This document shows positions 39,542 through 48,936 of a stretch of DNA of 64,000 nt, piece after piece (positions within the stretch are counted from its first letter, which is position 1; each line of letters opens with the position of its first letter). This stretch comes from a bacterium (lineage in GTDB: Bacteria; Verrucomicrobiota; Verrucomicrobiia; Limisphaerales; UBA11358). The position numbers and the translations under genes are program-made. The stretch lies in NCBI GenBank assembly GCA_021780905.1, contig JAJXXW010000028.1, forward strand, positions 84,752-148,751. The letters run 5' to 3'. A model generated the notes under the pieces. That model made no database searches. It saw only the letters and a list, made by a program, of their open reading frames with translations, and was not told the origin of the DNA.

Positions 39542-42500
39542 TGTGAATTTTCCTCTGCGGATTTTTTTTCAAACCAGGGATACAGCAGCGGCACGAGGAA
39601 CAGCGTCATCACCGTCCCGGTCAGCAGGCCGCCGATGATGACCACAGCGAACGGCCGCGCGGTTTCCGCGCCGACGCCGGTGGAAATCGCCGCTGGCAGC
39701 AGTCCCAGCATCGCCATCAGTGCGGTCATCACCATCGGCCGCACGCGCGACGCCGCGCCGTCCTGGATGGCCGGCAGCATTTCCAGACCGGCTCGCCGCA
39801 GTTCGCGGATGCGCGAGACGAGAATCACGCTGTTCTGAATCGCGATGCCAAACAGCGCGACAAATCCGACCAGCGCCGCCACGGATAAGTTCAATCCCGC
39901 CAGCGGCAGCGCAAAAATACCGCCGACGGCGGTGAACGGCACAATCAACAGAATGAGCGCGGCGAAAGCCGACGAATTGAACGTCACGAACAGCAAAAAG
40001 AAAATCGCCGCCAGCGTGATGGGAAAAATAATCGCCAGCCGTCGTTCGGCCCGCCGCTCGTTTTCAAACGCCCCGGTCCAGACGATGCGGTAGCCGGGCG
40101 GAAGTTTCACCTGCGCGGCGAGGGCCCGTTGCGCGTCGCCAACCATCGAACCCATGTCGCGGTCGCGCACGGAAAGTTTGATGTCCGTCCGCCGCTCATT
40201 CTCCTCGCGGTAAATCCGCGCCATCCCGGCCTTGGCTTCCACCGTCGCCAGATCGCCCAGCGTCACGCGCTCGCCGTTCGAGCCGAACACCGGAATGTTG
40301 CGGATGGCTTCCACGTCTGCAACGGAACGCGGCGCCATTTTCACCACGAGATCAAAACTGCGTTCGCCTTCGAGCACCTGCGTCGCCGCCTGGCCGCCGA
40401 GCGCGGTGGCGATGACGTTTTGCAGATCGGTCATGGCCAGCCCGTAGCGGCCGATGGCCGCGCGGTTCACGGCGATTTGAATTTGCGGCTGGCCGGTGAG
40501 ATGTTCGGTGCCGACATCCGCCGCGCCGGGAACTTTTGAAACCACGTCCACGATTTGATCCGCGAGCTTTTGCAGCATGAAAGCATCCGGGCCGAAAACC
40601 TTGATGGCCAAATTCGCCTTCACGCCGGAAACCGCTTCGTCCACGTTGTCCTCGATGTATTGGCTGAACTGCGTGTCAATGCCGGGAATTTTTTGAAGTT
40701 GGCGCGCCATCGCGTCGCACAGCGCCTCGCGGTCGTGCGCCGTCGTCCAGCGTTCGCGCGGAATCAGGCCGACGCTGTATTCCGAGGTGTCCCAGCCGTT
40801 CACGTCGCTGCCGTCATCGGGCATGCCTTCCTGGTCCACGATGTAGCGGACTTCGGGAAACGACGCCAGGATCAGCCGGACTTTGTGCGTGATCTTGGCG
40901 GCTTCCGACGGCGAAATTGATTGCGGCAAAAAAGTCCGCACCCATAAATCCCCCTCATCCAGCTTCGGCAAAAATTCCGAACCGACAAAATGAAAAACAA
41001 CGCCGCCCAGCAGCAGCAGCAGCCCCGCCGCTGCAAAAATCAAGCGGCGCGATTTCAGCGCGAATTCCAGAGCCGGGCGGTAAATGCGCAGCAGCCGGCG
41101 GACAATCCAGGATTCGTCCTCCGGCGTGCCGCGCTTGACGGCGAAGGTCGCCAGCGCCGGCGCGACCAGCACGGCAAACACCGTGCCGGCGACCAGCGCG
41201 AACGTCAGCGTCCAGGCCATGGGTTTGAAAATGCGGCCTTCGACTTGTTGCAGCGTGTAAAGCGGAATGAACGCCGTCAGCAGGATGATTTTGGAAAACA
41301 GAATGGGCCGGCCCATTTGCGCGACGGCTTCCGATATGGCGCGCGGCAGCGAACGCAATTTGCCCCGGCGCTCGTGCAAAATCCGCAGCAAATTTTCCAT
41401 GATGACCACCGACGAGTCCACAATGATGCCGAAATCAATCGCGCCCAGCGAAATCAAGTTGGCCGGAATGCCGCGCAGATCCAGCAGCATGTAAGCGCCG
41501 AGCAGCGACACCGGCACGGCCAGCGCCACGACGAGCGCGGACCGCCAGTTGCCGAGCCCCAGAAAGAGCAGCGTCACCGCCATCACCAGCGCGACGCCTT
41601 CGAGCAGATTTTCGTGGACGGTGTGAACGGTGCGATCCACCAGCGCGGTGCGGTCGTAATACATCACCAGCTTGACGCCCGGCGGAAGATAATGCGCATT
41701 GATGTCCGCGAACATCTGCTTGACGCGCTCACAAACAACGGTGGGATTTTCACCGCGCCGCATGATGACTATGTTTTCGGGAACATCGTCCTCGTCGCTG
41801 ATGACTTTGCCGCCGGCGCAATCCGTCCGGCCCACGCGCCCCAGCCGCGTCGCGTGGCCGATGATCACCTGGCCGATGTCCCGGATGAAAATCGGGGTGC
41901 CGTTGACGGTCGATACGGCAATATTTTTGATGTCGTCCACGTTTTTGATCAACCCCAGTCCGCGCACGATGTAAAGCTGCGCGCCGTGCTCGACATAACC
42001 GCCGCCGGCGTTGACGTTGCCGTTTTGCAGCGCCGTGAAAACCTGCTGCAAATTCATGCCGTAGGATTTTAATTTCACCGGATCCACGAGCACTTGATAT
42101 TGCTTGGTCAAACCGCCAAACGGATTTAAATCCACGACGCCGGGCACGGCGCGGAATTTTTTTTCCACGACCCAGTCCTCAATCGCGCGCAATTCCTCCG
42201 GTGGAAAACCTGGCGGCGCGCGGAGCGTGTAGCGGAAAATTTCGCCGATGGGCGTGGCGTCGGGCGACAGGCCGGCATTCGCGCCGGCGGGCAGAGTCAC
42301 CGTGCTCAAAAGCTGGCTGACCAGATTGCGGACTGACACGGGATCCGCATCGTCCTCAAAGATGAGTGAAATTTGCGACAGGCCGAACAGTGAAATCGAG
42401 CGCATCGAAAGCCGCTTGAGCGCGCCGTTCATCACGGTTTCAATCGGGATGGTGACTTGTTGCTCGACTTCCTCCGCCGCGTGGCCGGGCCAGAGCGTTT

Positions 42501-42693
42501 GCACCTGGATCCGCAAATTGCTCACGTCGGGATACGCCTCGACCGGTAATTTTTCGTAGGCGTTGATGCCGGCCAAGATGAACACAACCAGAAACGCCAC
42601 GACCAGCGGCCGGTGACGCAACATGGCGGCGGTGAGTTTGCTCAGCATTTCAACTCGCGGGGTTGACGATGGACTGCAACAGCAGCGCGCCAC
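39538..42693 (-). CDS. CzcA/CusA family heavy-metal efflux RND permease
   Basis: 1051 aa; VEAYPDVSNLRIQVQTLWPGHAAEEVEQQVTIPIE, GAIDFGIIVDSSVVIMENLL (HME-type TM4 motif). Confidence 0.93.
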   Translation of the reverse strand: MARCCCSPSSTPRVEMLSKLTAAMLRHRPLVVAFLVVFILAGINAYEKLPVEAYPDVSNLRIQVQTLWPGHAAEEVEQQVTIPIETVMNGALKRLSMRSISLFGLSQISLIFEDDADPVSVRNLVSQLLSTVTLPAGANAGLSPDATPIGEIFRYTLRAPPGFPPEELRAIEDWVVEKKFRAVPGVVDLNPFGGLTKQYQVLVDPVKLKSYGMNLQQVFTALQNGNVNAGGGYVEHGAQLYIVRGLGLIKNVDDIKNIAVSTVNGTPIFIRDIGQVIIGHATRLGRVGRTDCAGGKVISDEDDVPENIVIMRRGENPTVVCERVKQMFADINAHYLPPGVKLVMYYDRTALVDRTVHTVHENLLEGVALVMAVTLLFLGLGNWRSALVVALAVPVSLLGAYMLLDLRGIPANLISLGAIDFGIIVDSSVVIMENLLRILHERRGKLRSLPRAISEAVAQMGRPILFSKIILLTAFIPLYTLQQVEGRIFKPMAWTLTFALVAGTVFAVLVAPALATFAVKRGTPEDESWIVRRLLRIYRPALEFALKSRRLIFAAAGLLLLLGGVVFHFVGSEFLPKLDEGDLWVRTFLPQSISPSEAAKITHKVRLILASFPEVRYIVDQEGMPDDGSDVNGWDTSEYSVGLIPRERWTTAHDREALCDAMARQLQKIPGIDTQFSQYIEDNVDEAVSGVKANLAIKVFGPDAFMLQKLADQIVDVVSKVPGAADVGTEHLTGQPQIQIAVNRAAIGRYGLAMTDLQNVIATALGGQAATQVLEGERSFDLVVKMAPRSVADVEAIRNIPVFGSNGERVTLGDLATVEAKAGMARIYREENERRTDIKLSVRDRDMGSMVGDAQRALAAQVKLPPGYRIVWTGAFENERRAERRLAIIFPITLAAIFFLLFVTFNSSAFAALILLIVPFTAVGGIFALPLAGLNLSVAALVGFVALFGIAIQNSVILVSRIRELRRAGLEMLPAIQDGAASRVRPMVMTALMAMLGLLPAAISTGVGAETARPFAVVIIGGLLTGTVMTLFLVPLLYPWFEKKSAEENSQ

Positions 42694-43915
42694 TGGTCAC
42701 AACTTTTTGGCCGGCGATGACGCCTTCAAACACGGGAACTTTGCTGTCCAGTTCCGTGCCGACCTTGACGGGCTGGCGTTTGAAGTGGCCGGGAGCCGTT
42801 TGCACAAACAAATAATACTGGTTATCCATCATGAACACCGCCGAGGCCGGGATTTCAACGCCGGCGGCCGCGAGCTTGTCCGCTGCCTGCACCACGTCCA
42901 CGGTCACATACATTTCCGCCTTGAGCAGCTTGTCGGGGTTGGCCACCACGCCGCGGACTTTGACCGTGCGCGTGGCCGGATCCAGCGTATCGCCGATCTT
43001 GTCCACCGTGCCGTCAAAAGTTTTTTCCGGAAACGCATTGCAGCGGAGGCGCAGCGGTTGTCCCGGTTCGAGCGAAGGCAAATCGGCTTCGGCCACGTCC
43101 ACTTGGAGCCAGAGTTTCGTTGGGTCGCTGACGGTGAAGAGCGGATTGAACGTTTGCGGCACGTTGCCGAGCATCATGTCCGGCCGCAACTCCTGGCCGG
43201 GATTGATGTTTTTGTCCACGACCATGCCGGCGAGCGGCGAGCGCAGCAGATAAAATTCATTCGTGCCTCGGTCGCTGCCGCCGTAATTGGCGAGCACGCC
43301 TTCCGCGCGGTCGCGTTCCGCCAGCGCGGCGGTGTCGGCGGCTTCGGCGGACTCGACATCCTGCTGCGCCGCCGCGCCGTGCGCGAACAATTCCTTGGTG
43401 CGGGTGAACGCCTTCTCTGCCGCCGCGAGATTGCCCGCGGCCGTGCGCGCCGCTGCCAGCGCCTGACCAAAATCGGGCGAATCAATTTCCGCCAGCGATG
43501 CGCCGGCGGCAACGGTTTGCCCGATGTCCGCCAAAACCGCGCTGACGCGACCGCCGACCGGCGTGAAAATGCGAACCGTCACGGCGTCATTCCAATAAAG
43601 CCTTCCGGTCAGGTGCCGCACTGCCACGGTGCGCGGCTGCGCGGTTTCGAGCACGAGCGAATCCAATTGCGGCGCCCCGGCGGCGAAAACGACTTCGTCA
43701 CCCGAAACTTTCGGCGTGGCGGCATCCTCCGCCACCGGCGCTTCTTTTTTGGCGCAGCCTGCCAGCGCGAACGCGGCGAGCAGCCCCGTAGCGGCGCCTC
43801 GCTGGAGCGCCGCTAATTTAAGACATTTGAAGAATGCGGCTACCTGTCGAAAGCCGCTACGATCGTTTTGCAGGGTTCGCAAAAAAACTGGCATGGTAAA
43901 AATCCTTTTCATCAA
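42650..43915 (-). CDS. RND efflux periplasmic adaptor (CzcB-like)
   Basis: 421 aa; lipobox LAGC, GGRVSAVLADIGQTVAAGASLAEIDSPDFGQ hybrid motif; start may be internal. Confidence 0.88.
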   Translation of the reverse strand: MMKRIFTMPVFLRTLQNDRSGFRQVAAFFKCLKLAALQRGAATGLLAAFALAGCAKKEAPVAEDAATPKVSGDEVVFAAGAPQLDSLVLETAQPRTVAVRHLTGRLYWNDAVTVRIFTPVGGRVSAVLADIGQTVAAGASLAEIDSPDFGQALAAARTAAGNLAAAEKAFTRTKELFAHGAAAQQDVESAEAADTAALAERDRAEGVLANYGGSDRGTNEFYLLRSPLAGMVVDKNINPGQELRPDMMLGNVPQTFNPLFTVSDPTKLWLQVDVAEADLPSLEPGQPLRLRCNAFPEKTFDGTVDKIGDTLDPATRTVKVRGVVANPDKLLKAEMYVTVDVVQAADKLAAAGVEIPASAVFMMDNQYYLFVQTAPGHFKRQPVKVGTELDSKVPVFEGVIAGQKVVTSGALLLQSIVNPAS

Positions 43916-45246
43916 TTTGCGGAGTTCAATTCCGTTGCGGTTAAAACATTTTGCGCGGCCTGCACATCCGCCGTGGCGCTGGCGGTGTCGGCCTGCGCCT
44001 GCGCCGCCGCGAGCCGCACATCGTTGTCGGTGCGTTCCGCCTCCAGCAAATCCACCAGCGACGCGCCGCCCTTTTCATAGGCGAAAGCCACCGACTCGCG
44101 CACCTTCGCGGATTTGGGGACGGTCTGGTCCCGATAACGCTGCCAGCGCTGCGCCGCCTCGTCGTATTCGCTGGCGGCGTTGGCGATGTCGGCCAGCACC
44201 TGCGCCTTCGCTTTTTCGAGTGCAAGTTCCGACTGCGCGCGCGCGGCATCCGCCGCCTTGATCTGCCCGCCGTTCAGATTCCACAGCGGCAAGGGAAAAC
44301 TCACGCCAAAGTTTATGGTGTCCACCGGCGGCCCGCCACCGGGCGGATTGTGTTCCGCGCCCACCGAAATCGTCGGGTCGGGAATCCGCATGGCCTTCTG
44401 CAATTTCAGATTGGCCAGCGAGCTTTTCAGGTTGGCGTCCGCCGCGATTACATCCGGCCGCGCGACCTGCGGCCTCAATTCATTGGTGCCGGCTGTTGGC
44501 GTGACGAGCAACTGATCCAGCGCCTCCGCTGGCGTCCAGTTGCCTTTCGGCTGGTTCACGCCCAGCAGAATTTCCACCGCGATGCGTGCCTGCACCGCCG
44601 TCGCGCCGGCGGATTGGGCCTGGAGTTCCAATTGTTCGGCGCTGATTTCGATCTGCTTCTCGTCCGCATCGGAAATCGCCCCGGCCTTGAATTTCACCTG
44701 CGCCAAATCCGCTTCATGGCGCAGATAGCCGGCGGACTCGTTCAAAATCCGCGCGTTTTCACTGGCCAAAACAGCGGCGACGTAAGCCTTGGTCACGCCC
44801 TGATCCAGCAATCGCCGCGCGTCAAAAAAGGCCGCGCGGGCGCCGGTGACGCCGGCGCGGGCCGCCATCTGGCGGTCATGGCGTTTGCCACCGATCTCGA
44901 TCAACTGGCTGACGGCGGCGAGGGAATCATAATTGCGCTCCACCAGTCCGTTGCCCAGCGACGTGCCGCCCTGCCGGTCCCCGATCTTGAAAGTCGAAAG
45001 TGAAGCGGTCGGATTGGGAAATTCCTTGGTGACGATGAGCTGCGCCTGCGCCGCATCAATACCGCTTTTCGCCGCGAGCAGATCCCAGTTGCGTTCAAAC
45101 GCCAGACGTTTGGCCTCCGCGAGCGAAAGCGTGTTCGTCGCCGGCAAATCAACCTGCGCCCGCCCCGGCGGCGGGAAAAAACCGAACGCCGCCGCGAGGA
45201 GCAGCCGGGCAAACCACGTTCGTTGAAAACATAGACGGATGACCAC
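43912..45246 (-). CDS. TolC/CzcC family outer membrane efflux protein
   Basis: 444 aa; LSLAEAKRLAFERNWDLLAAKSGIDAAQAQL, overlaps adaptor start. Confidence 0.88.
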   Translation of the reverse strand: MVIRLCFQRTWFARLLLAAAFGFFPPPGRAQVDLPATNTLSLAEAKRLAFERNWDLLAAKSGIDAAQAQLIVTKEFPNPTASLSTFKIGDRQGGTSLGNGLVERNYDSLAAVSQLIEIGGKRHDRQMAARAGVTGARAAFFDARRLLDQGVTKAYVAAVLASENARILNESAGYLRHEADLAQVKFKAGAISDADEKQIEISAEQLELQAQSAGATAVQARIAVEILLGVNQPKGNWTPAEALDQLLVTPTAGTNELRPQVARPDVIAADANLKSSLANLKLQKAMRIPDPTISVGAEHNPPGGGPPVDTINFGVSFPLPLWNLNGGQIKAADAARAQSELALEKAKAQVLADIANAASEYDEAAQRWQRYRDQTVPKSAKVRESVAFAYEKGGASLVDLLEAERTDNDVRLAAAQAQADTASATADVQAAQNVLTATELNSAN

Positions 45247-45330
45247 CCCCGATTGGAACAGATTTCATGATGTTCTGGCCATTAGGCGTGGGATGTTTCA
45301 CGGCTAGGGCATTGCCCTATGGTCGCAAAG

Positions 45331-45993
45331 TCAGCTGGTCGGATAATTTTCCTGCCAACGGACAGCCTCGCGCAGGAGTTCGGCGGCGTTGGTCAGCTTG
45401 AGTTTTTCCTTGATGTGGGCGCAGTGGGCCTGGACGGTTTTCATGCTGACATTCATCATTTCCGCGACCTGCCGCGTTTCGTAGCCTTTGCCGAGCAGTT
45501 GAAAAGTTTCAAGTTCGCGGTCGCTCAATTGCTCCACCAGCGAACCGCCCGCTGGCAACCGGCCATCCACGAATTTTTCCGCGAAAATCGCCGCCAGACT
45601 TTCGCTCATGTAAATTTTCCCCGCCAGCACCTGCCGGATGGCGGTGATGACTTTTTTGGCGGTCTCGCGTTTCATGATGTAGCCGCGCGCCCCGGCCCGC
45701 AGCGCCCGCTCCGCGTAAAGCCGCTCGTCGTGCATCGAAAGCACGATGACCGCGACGCCGGGTTGTGCCGCCCGGAGATTTTTTATCAACTCGATTCCCG
45801 AACCCTGTTTGAGCGAAATATCCACAATCGCCACGTCGGGTCTGGTCGCAGAAATCTCCTGCAGGGCGTGCGGCGCACCCTCGGACTCGCCGCAGACAAT
45901 CAGATCGGGCTGCTGATGAATCAGGTTGGTCAGCCATTCGCGGACCAGCGGATGGTCGTCCACGAGAAAGATTTTTATTTTCGGATTATTCAC
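45331..45993 (-). CDS. NarL/LuxR-type response regulator
   Basis: KIFLVDDHPLVREWL, DVAIVDISLKQGSGIELI, LSDRELETFQLLGKGYETRQVAEMMNVSMKTVQAHCAHIKEKL; GTG start at 45993 proposed. Confidence 0.92.
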   Translation of the reverse strand: MNNPKIKIFLVDDHPLVREWLTNLIHQQPDLIVCGESEGAPHALQEISATRPDVAIVDISLKQGSGIELIKNLRAAQPGVAVIVLSMHDERLYAERALRAGARGYIMKRETAKKVITAIRQVLAGKIYMSESLAAIFAEKFVDGRLPAGGSLVEQLSDRELETFQLLGKGYETRQVAEMMNVSMKTVQAHCAHIKEKLKLTNAAELLREAVRWQENYPTS

Positions 45994-47089
45994 GGTGCGG
46001 CTTTTTTGAAGGGGGTTCGACGCGCAATTCGCAAACGACCAGCGTGCCGCCGGTTGCGGCGCGTTGCGCGGAGAAGGTTCCGCCAATCATGGTGGAGCGG
46101 TGCGCCATGATGCGCAGGCCCATGCCGCGCGGTTTTGGCAGCGGTTCCGGCAGGCCCGCGCCGTCATCCTGGATGGACAAAACAGTGTTTTCTTCGCCGA
46201 CCTCCAGCCGGATCAGAATATTTTTCGCCTGGCCGTGCTTGATGGCGTTGCCGGTGGCTTCCTGGGCAATCCGATAAAGATGCCCGGCGGTGGCCGGGTC
46301 GTGGATCAGCACGGGCGAGTCGCATTCAAAGCGGCAGGCGACCTTGAATAATTTGCTGGTGTTGTCGGCATATTCCTCCAACGCCAGCATCAGGCCGTCG
46401 GCGTCCATTTCCACCGGGGACAAACCCTTGGCCAGCCCGCGCGAAAGGTTGATGCCTTCCTCCACCAGTTCGACCACTTTGTTGGCGTCCGCCGCCAGCG
46501 GCAGATTCAATGCCGCCAGTTTTTCCTCCAGCACCTGTCCAGCCAGCGTCGCGCCGGTGAGCTGCTGGCCCAGGCTGTCATGCAAATCCTGGCCGATGCG
46601 ACGCTGCTCGCGTTCGCTGATGTCGAGCAGCTCGCGCTCCAGCCGTTCGCGCTCGGCGATTTCCTCCGAGAGGGCTGCCGTCCGTTGCCGCACCTGGGCT
46701 TCCAAATAATTGTTAAAGGACCGCAGCCGGGCCAGCAGCCAGACGACCACGAGGTAAAACGCCAGTAAAATCAGCGCGTTCCAAACCGGAATGATCGGGC
46801 TGGAAAAATGCGCGCCGCGCGCCAAGTCGCCGGCCAGCGACACCGCGACGCTCAAAATCGAGATGAAAACGGCAAAATTCCGGCTCACAAACCAGGCCGC
46901 CAGCCCGATGGCCAGCAAATAAAAAATTGAAAAAGAGGTCTCGAAACCGGTGACAAAGTCCACGAATCCCACCGCCACAATAATCAGCGTGGCGATTGCG
47001 ATCAGAAAGATGCGCGACCGATTTTCGAGAGATTTGACCAAGCGCTGCATGGATGTTTTGAGCGGTTGCCCGCCGCGTTTCATAAACAC
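45986..47089 (-). CDS. Membrane sensor histidine kinase (HisKA_3, NarX-like)
   Basis: EREQRRIGQDLHDSLGQQLTG phospho-acceptor, QEATGNAIKHGQAKNI, DDGAGLPEP; N-terminal TM helices. Confidence 0.9.
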   Translation of the reverse strand: MFMKRGGQPLKTSMQRLVKSLENRSRIFLIAIATLIIVAVGFVDFVTGFETSFSIFYLLAIGLAAWFVSRNFAVFISILSVAVSLAGDLARGAHFSSPIIPVWNALILLAFYLVVVWLLARLRSFNNYLEAQVRQRTAALSEEIAERERLERELLDISEREQRRIGQDLHDSLGQQLTGATLAGQVLEEKLAALNLPLAADANKVVELVEEGINLSRGLAKGLSPVEMDADGLMLALEEYADNTSKLFKVACRFECDSPVLIHDPATAGHLYRIAQEATGNAIKHGQAKNILIRLEVGEENTVLSIQDDGAGLPEPLPKPRGMGLRIMAHRSTMIGGTFSAQRAATGGTLVVCELRVEPPSKKPHRE

Positions 47090-47155
47090 CAGACGCCCGG
47101 CCCGGTGTCAAACGCAATGTCGGCGTCCTTGGCACGGAGGAAAGGAAAACCCGTT

Positions 47156-48580
47156 TCAAAATTCCCAATGCGCCCGCGCGCCGAAGACCGACACCGGCCC
47201 GCGATCTTGGTTGAAGGCCGGGTTGTCAATAAACTGGTAATCCAAAGAGGTGTGCAAGGTCTTCCAGATTTTGAAGTCGTAATACGTTTCCAGGATTTTC
47301 TCCCAGCCGTAATTCAAATTGCCGTCGCCGGCGAGGATGCCCGTGCCGCCGGCCGCGAAAAAGTCCTGATGCGACTTGGAAAGGCCGTTCATCACCCCTG
47401 CCAGACCAAAAGTGTCGTCGGGACGCTGCCACGCTTCGCCCTTGACGCTGAGTCCCGCCGTCGCCGTGTAATCCACATCGCTGAACATCCACGCCTGATT
47501 GTTGCCATCGCTCCAGCCCAGCCTTGAAAACACACCGACGTTTTTGGCGATTTCCTGTTCGAGATTCAGGCCGAAACCATATTTGTAGCGATAGGCGGCC
47601 GAAGCCGTGATGTCGGCGGGGCTGGTCGCTGTGGCGGCATTCACCGCGTCCTGATAACTGCCCATGTTGGCGCGGTTCAGATAGGCGAGAAAACGAATCA
47701 CGCCGGGATGATCTTTAATGGCATAGCGGCGCTCAAATTCCGACACCATGCCCCAGGTGTCCAGGATCGGACCATCTTCTGCCGAACCGTCATACGGCCA
47801 TTTGAAAATCCGGTCTTCGGCGGTCAAAGAATTCGAGAAGCGCGGCACCTGAAAAAATCCGTAGCGCAAGGTCCATTTCGGCTGGTTCAATTCCAGGGCA
47901 ATGCCGGTGGTGTAGCCGATGGCATCCGCCGGATAATCCCAGGCTTCATTCGCCATCAGCGCCCAGTTCATGAACTGCGTGCGCGGGTCGTTGGCGTAGG
48001 CGTTGTTGTCAAAAACATCCTTGGCGCTGAACCGGCCGAGGGTGATGGTGATCCGGGAAACATCTTGTTTCCCGGCGAGCGTAAGCTGATCGTCCGCGAT
48101 ATTTTCCTGCTCGCCGCCAAGGCCGATGGTCTGGCGGATAAACAGGCGCGTGATGGCGCCATTGGGCTCCGCCGTGCCGAGACGAAAGGCTTCGCCGCTT
48201 GGAAAGCCGTCCACGCCCAGCGCGTTGTTCACACCAAATCCCTGCCACATCATGCCGTCAATGTGCGCCTCGGCACCGGGCCACAGCCGGACGCCGGCCT
48301 GCAAATCCAGCGAAACCGTTTCACGCGCTTGACCGCCGTTAGGCAAACTGTTAGGCCCGGAATACTGCGAGGAAAATCCGGGATAGCCCTGCAGGATGTC
48401 GGTGTTCTGGACGTGCCAGTTCCAGTTTTGTTCAGCTGCCGGGGAATTGGTGGTGTCGTCCGCCATCGCCGGTAAGAGAACCGCGAAAAATGCAAGCGAG
48501 TTAATGGCTGGCCGGCTTTTCATGCCAGAAATGAATAACCGATGAATAAAAACACGTTGCCATATACCCCTACCCCCCAT
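47156..48580 (-). CDS. OprB-like carbohydrate porin
   Basis: NWNWHVQNTDILQGYPGFSSQYSGPNSLPNGGQARETVSLDLQAGVRLWPGAEAHIDGMMWQGFG..., C-terminal ...ARAHWEF; likely start MKSRPAINSL. Confidence 0.75.
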   Translation of the reverse strand: MGGRGIWQRVFIHRLFISGMKSRPAINSLAFFAVLLPAMADDTTNSPAAEQNWNWHVQNTDILQGYPGFSSQYSGPNSLPNGGQARETVSLDLQAGVRLWPGAEAHIDGMMWQGFGVNNALGVDGFPSGEAFRLGTAEPNGAITRLFIRQTIGLGGEQENIADDQLTLAGKQDVSRITITLGRFSAKDVFDNNAYANDPRTQFMNWALMANEAWDYPADAIGYTTGIALELNQPKWTLRYGFFQVPRFSNSLTAEDRIFKWPYDGSAEDGPILDTWGMVSEFERRYAIKDHPGVIRFLAYLNRANMGSYQDAVNAATATSPADITASAAYRYKYGFGLNLEQEIAKNVGVFSRLGWSDGNNQAWMFSDVDYTATAGLSVKGEAWQRPDDTFGLAGVMNGLSKSHQDFFAAGGTGILAGDGNLNYGWEKILETYYDFKIWKTLHTSLDYQFIDNPAFNQDRGPVSVFGARAHWEF

Positions 48581-48590
48581 ATTGGGTCAA
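48563..48590. promoter_or_regulatory. Candidate CsoR/RcnR-family operator between divergent genes
   Basis: tatacccctaccccccatattgggtcaa: G/C tract flanked by TAT/ATA, in the divergent gap just upstream of the csoR-like gene. Confidence 0.5.
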
Positions 48591-48639
48591 GGTCGATTTT
48601 GGAGTGGCGCAGCGGGGGAAAACTGTTAAAAGTCTTGTC

Positions 48640-48924
48640 ATGAAAGTTAAGCACGTCCGCCCTGGACTGGAGAAACGCGCGCTGATCGTCCGTCTGCGCC
48701 GCATTAAAGGCCAAGTGGAGGCCATTGAAAAAATGGTCGAGGCCGACACCGATTGCTCGGATGTCCTGATGCAGGTCGTTTCCGCGCGCCGGGCGCTGAA
48801 ATCGTTTAGCGAAGAAATGATCGAGTCGCACATGCATGAGTGCATTGAAAGCGCCGCGAGCCAATCCGAGGGCCGCCGCGAACTGCGTTCCTTGCTCACC
48901 GTTTTGAAACGCTACGCCGTCTAA
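48640..48924 (+). CDS. Metal-sensing CsoR/RcnR/FrmR family repressor
   Basis: KRALIVRLRRIKGQVEAIEKMVEADTDCSDVLMQVVSARRALKSFSEEMIESHMHECI; Cys..His-x3-Cys pattern. Confidence 0.9.
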   Translation: MKVKHVRPGLEKRALIVRLRRIKGQVEAIEKMVEADTDCSDVLMQVVSARRALKSFSEEMIESHMHECIESAASQSEGRRELRSLLTVLKRYAV

Positions 48925-48936
48925 TGCCCACATAAT

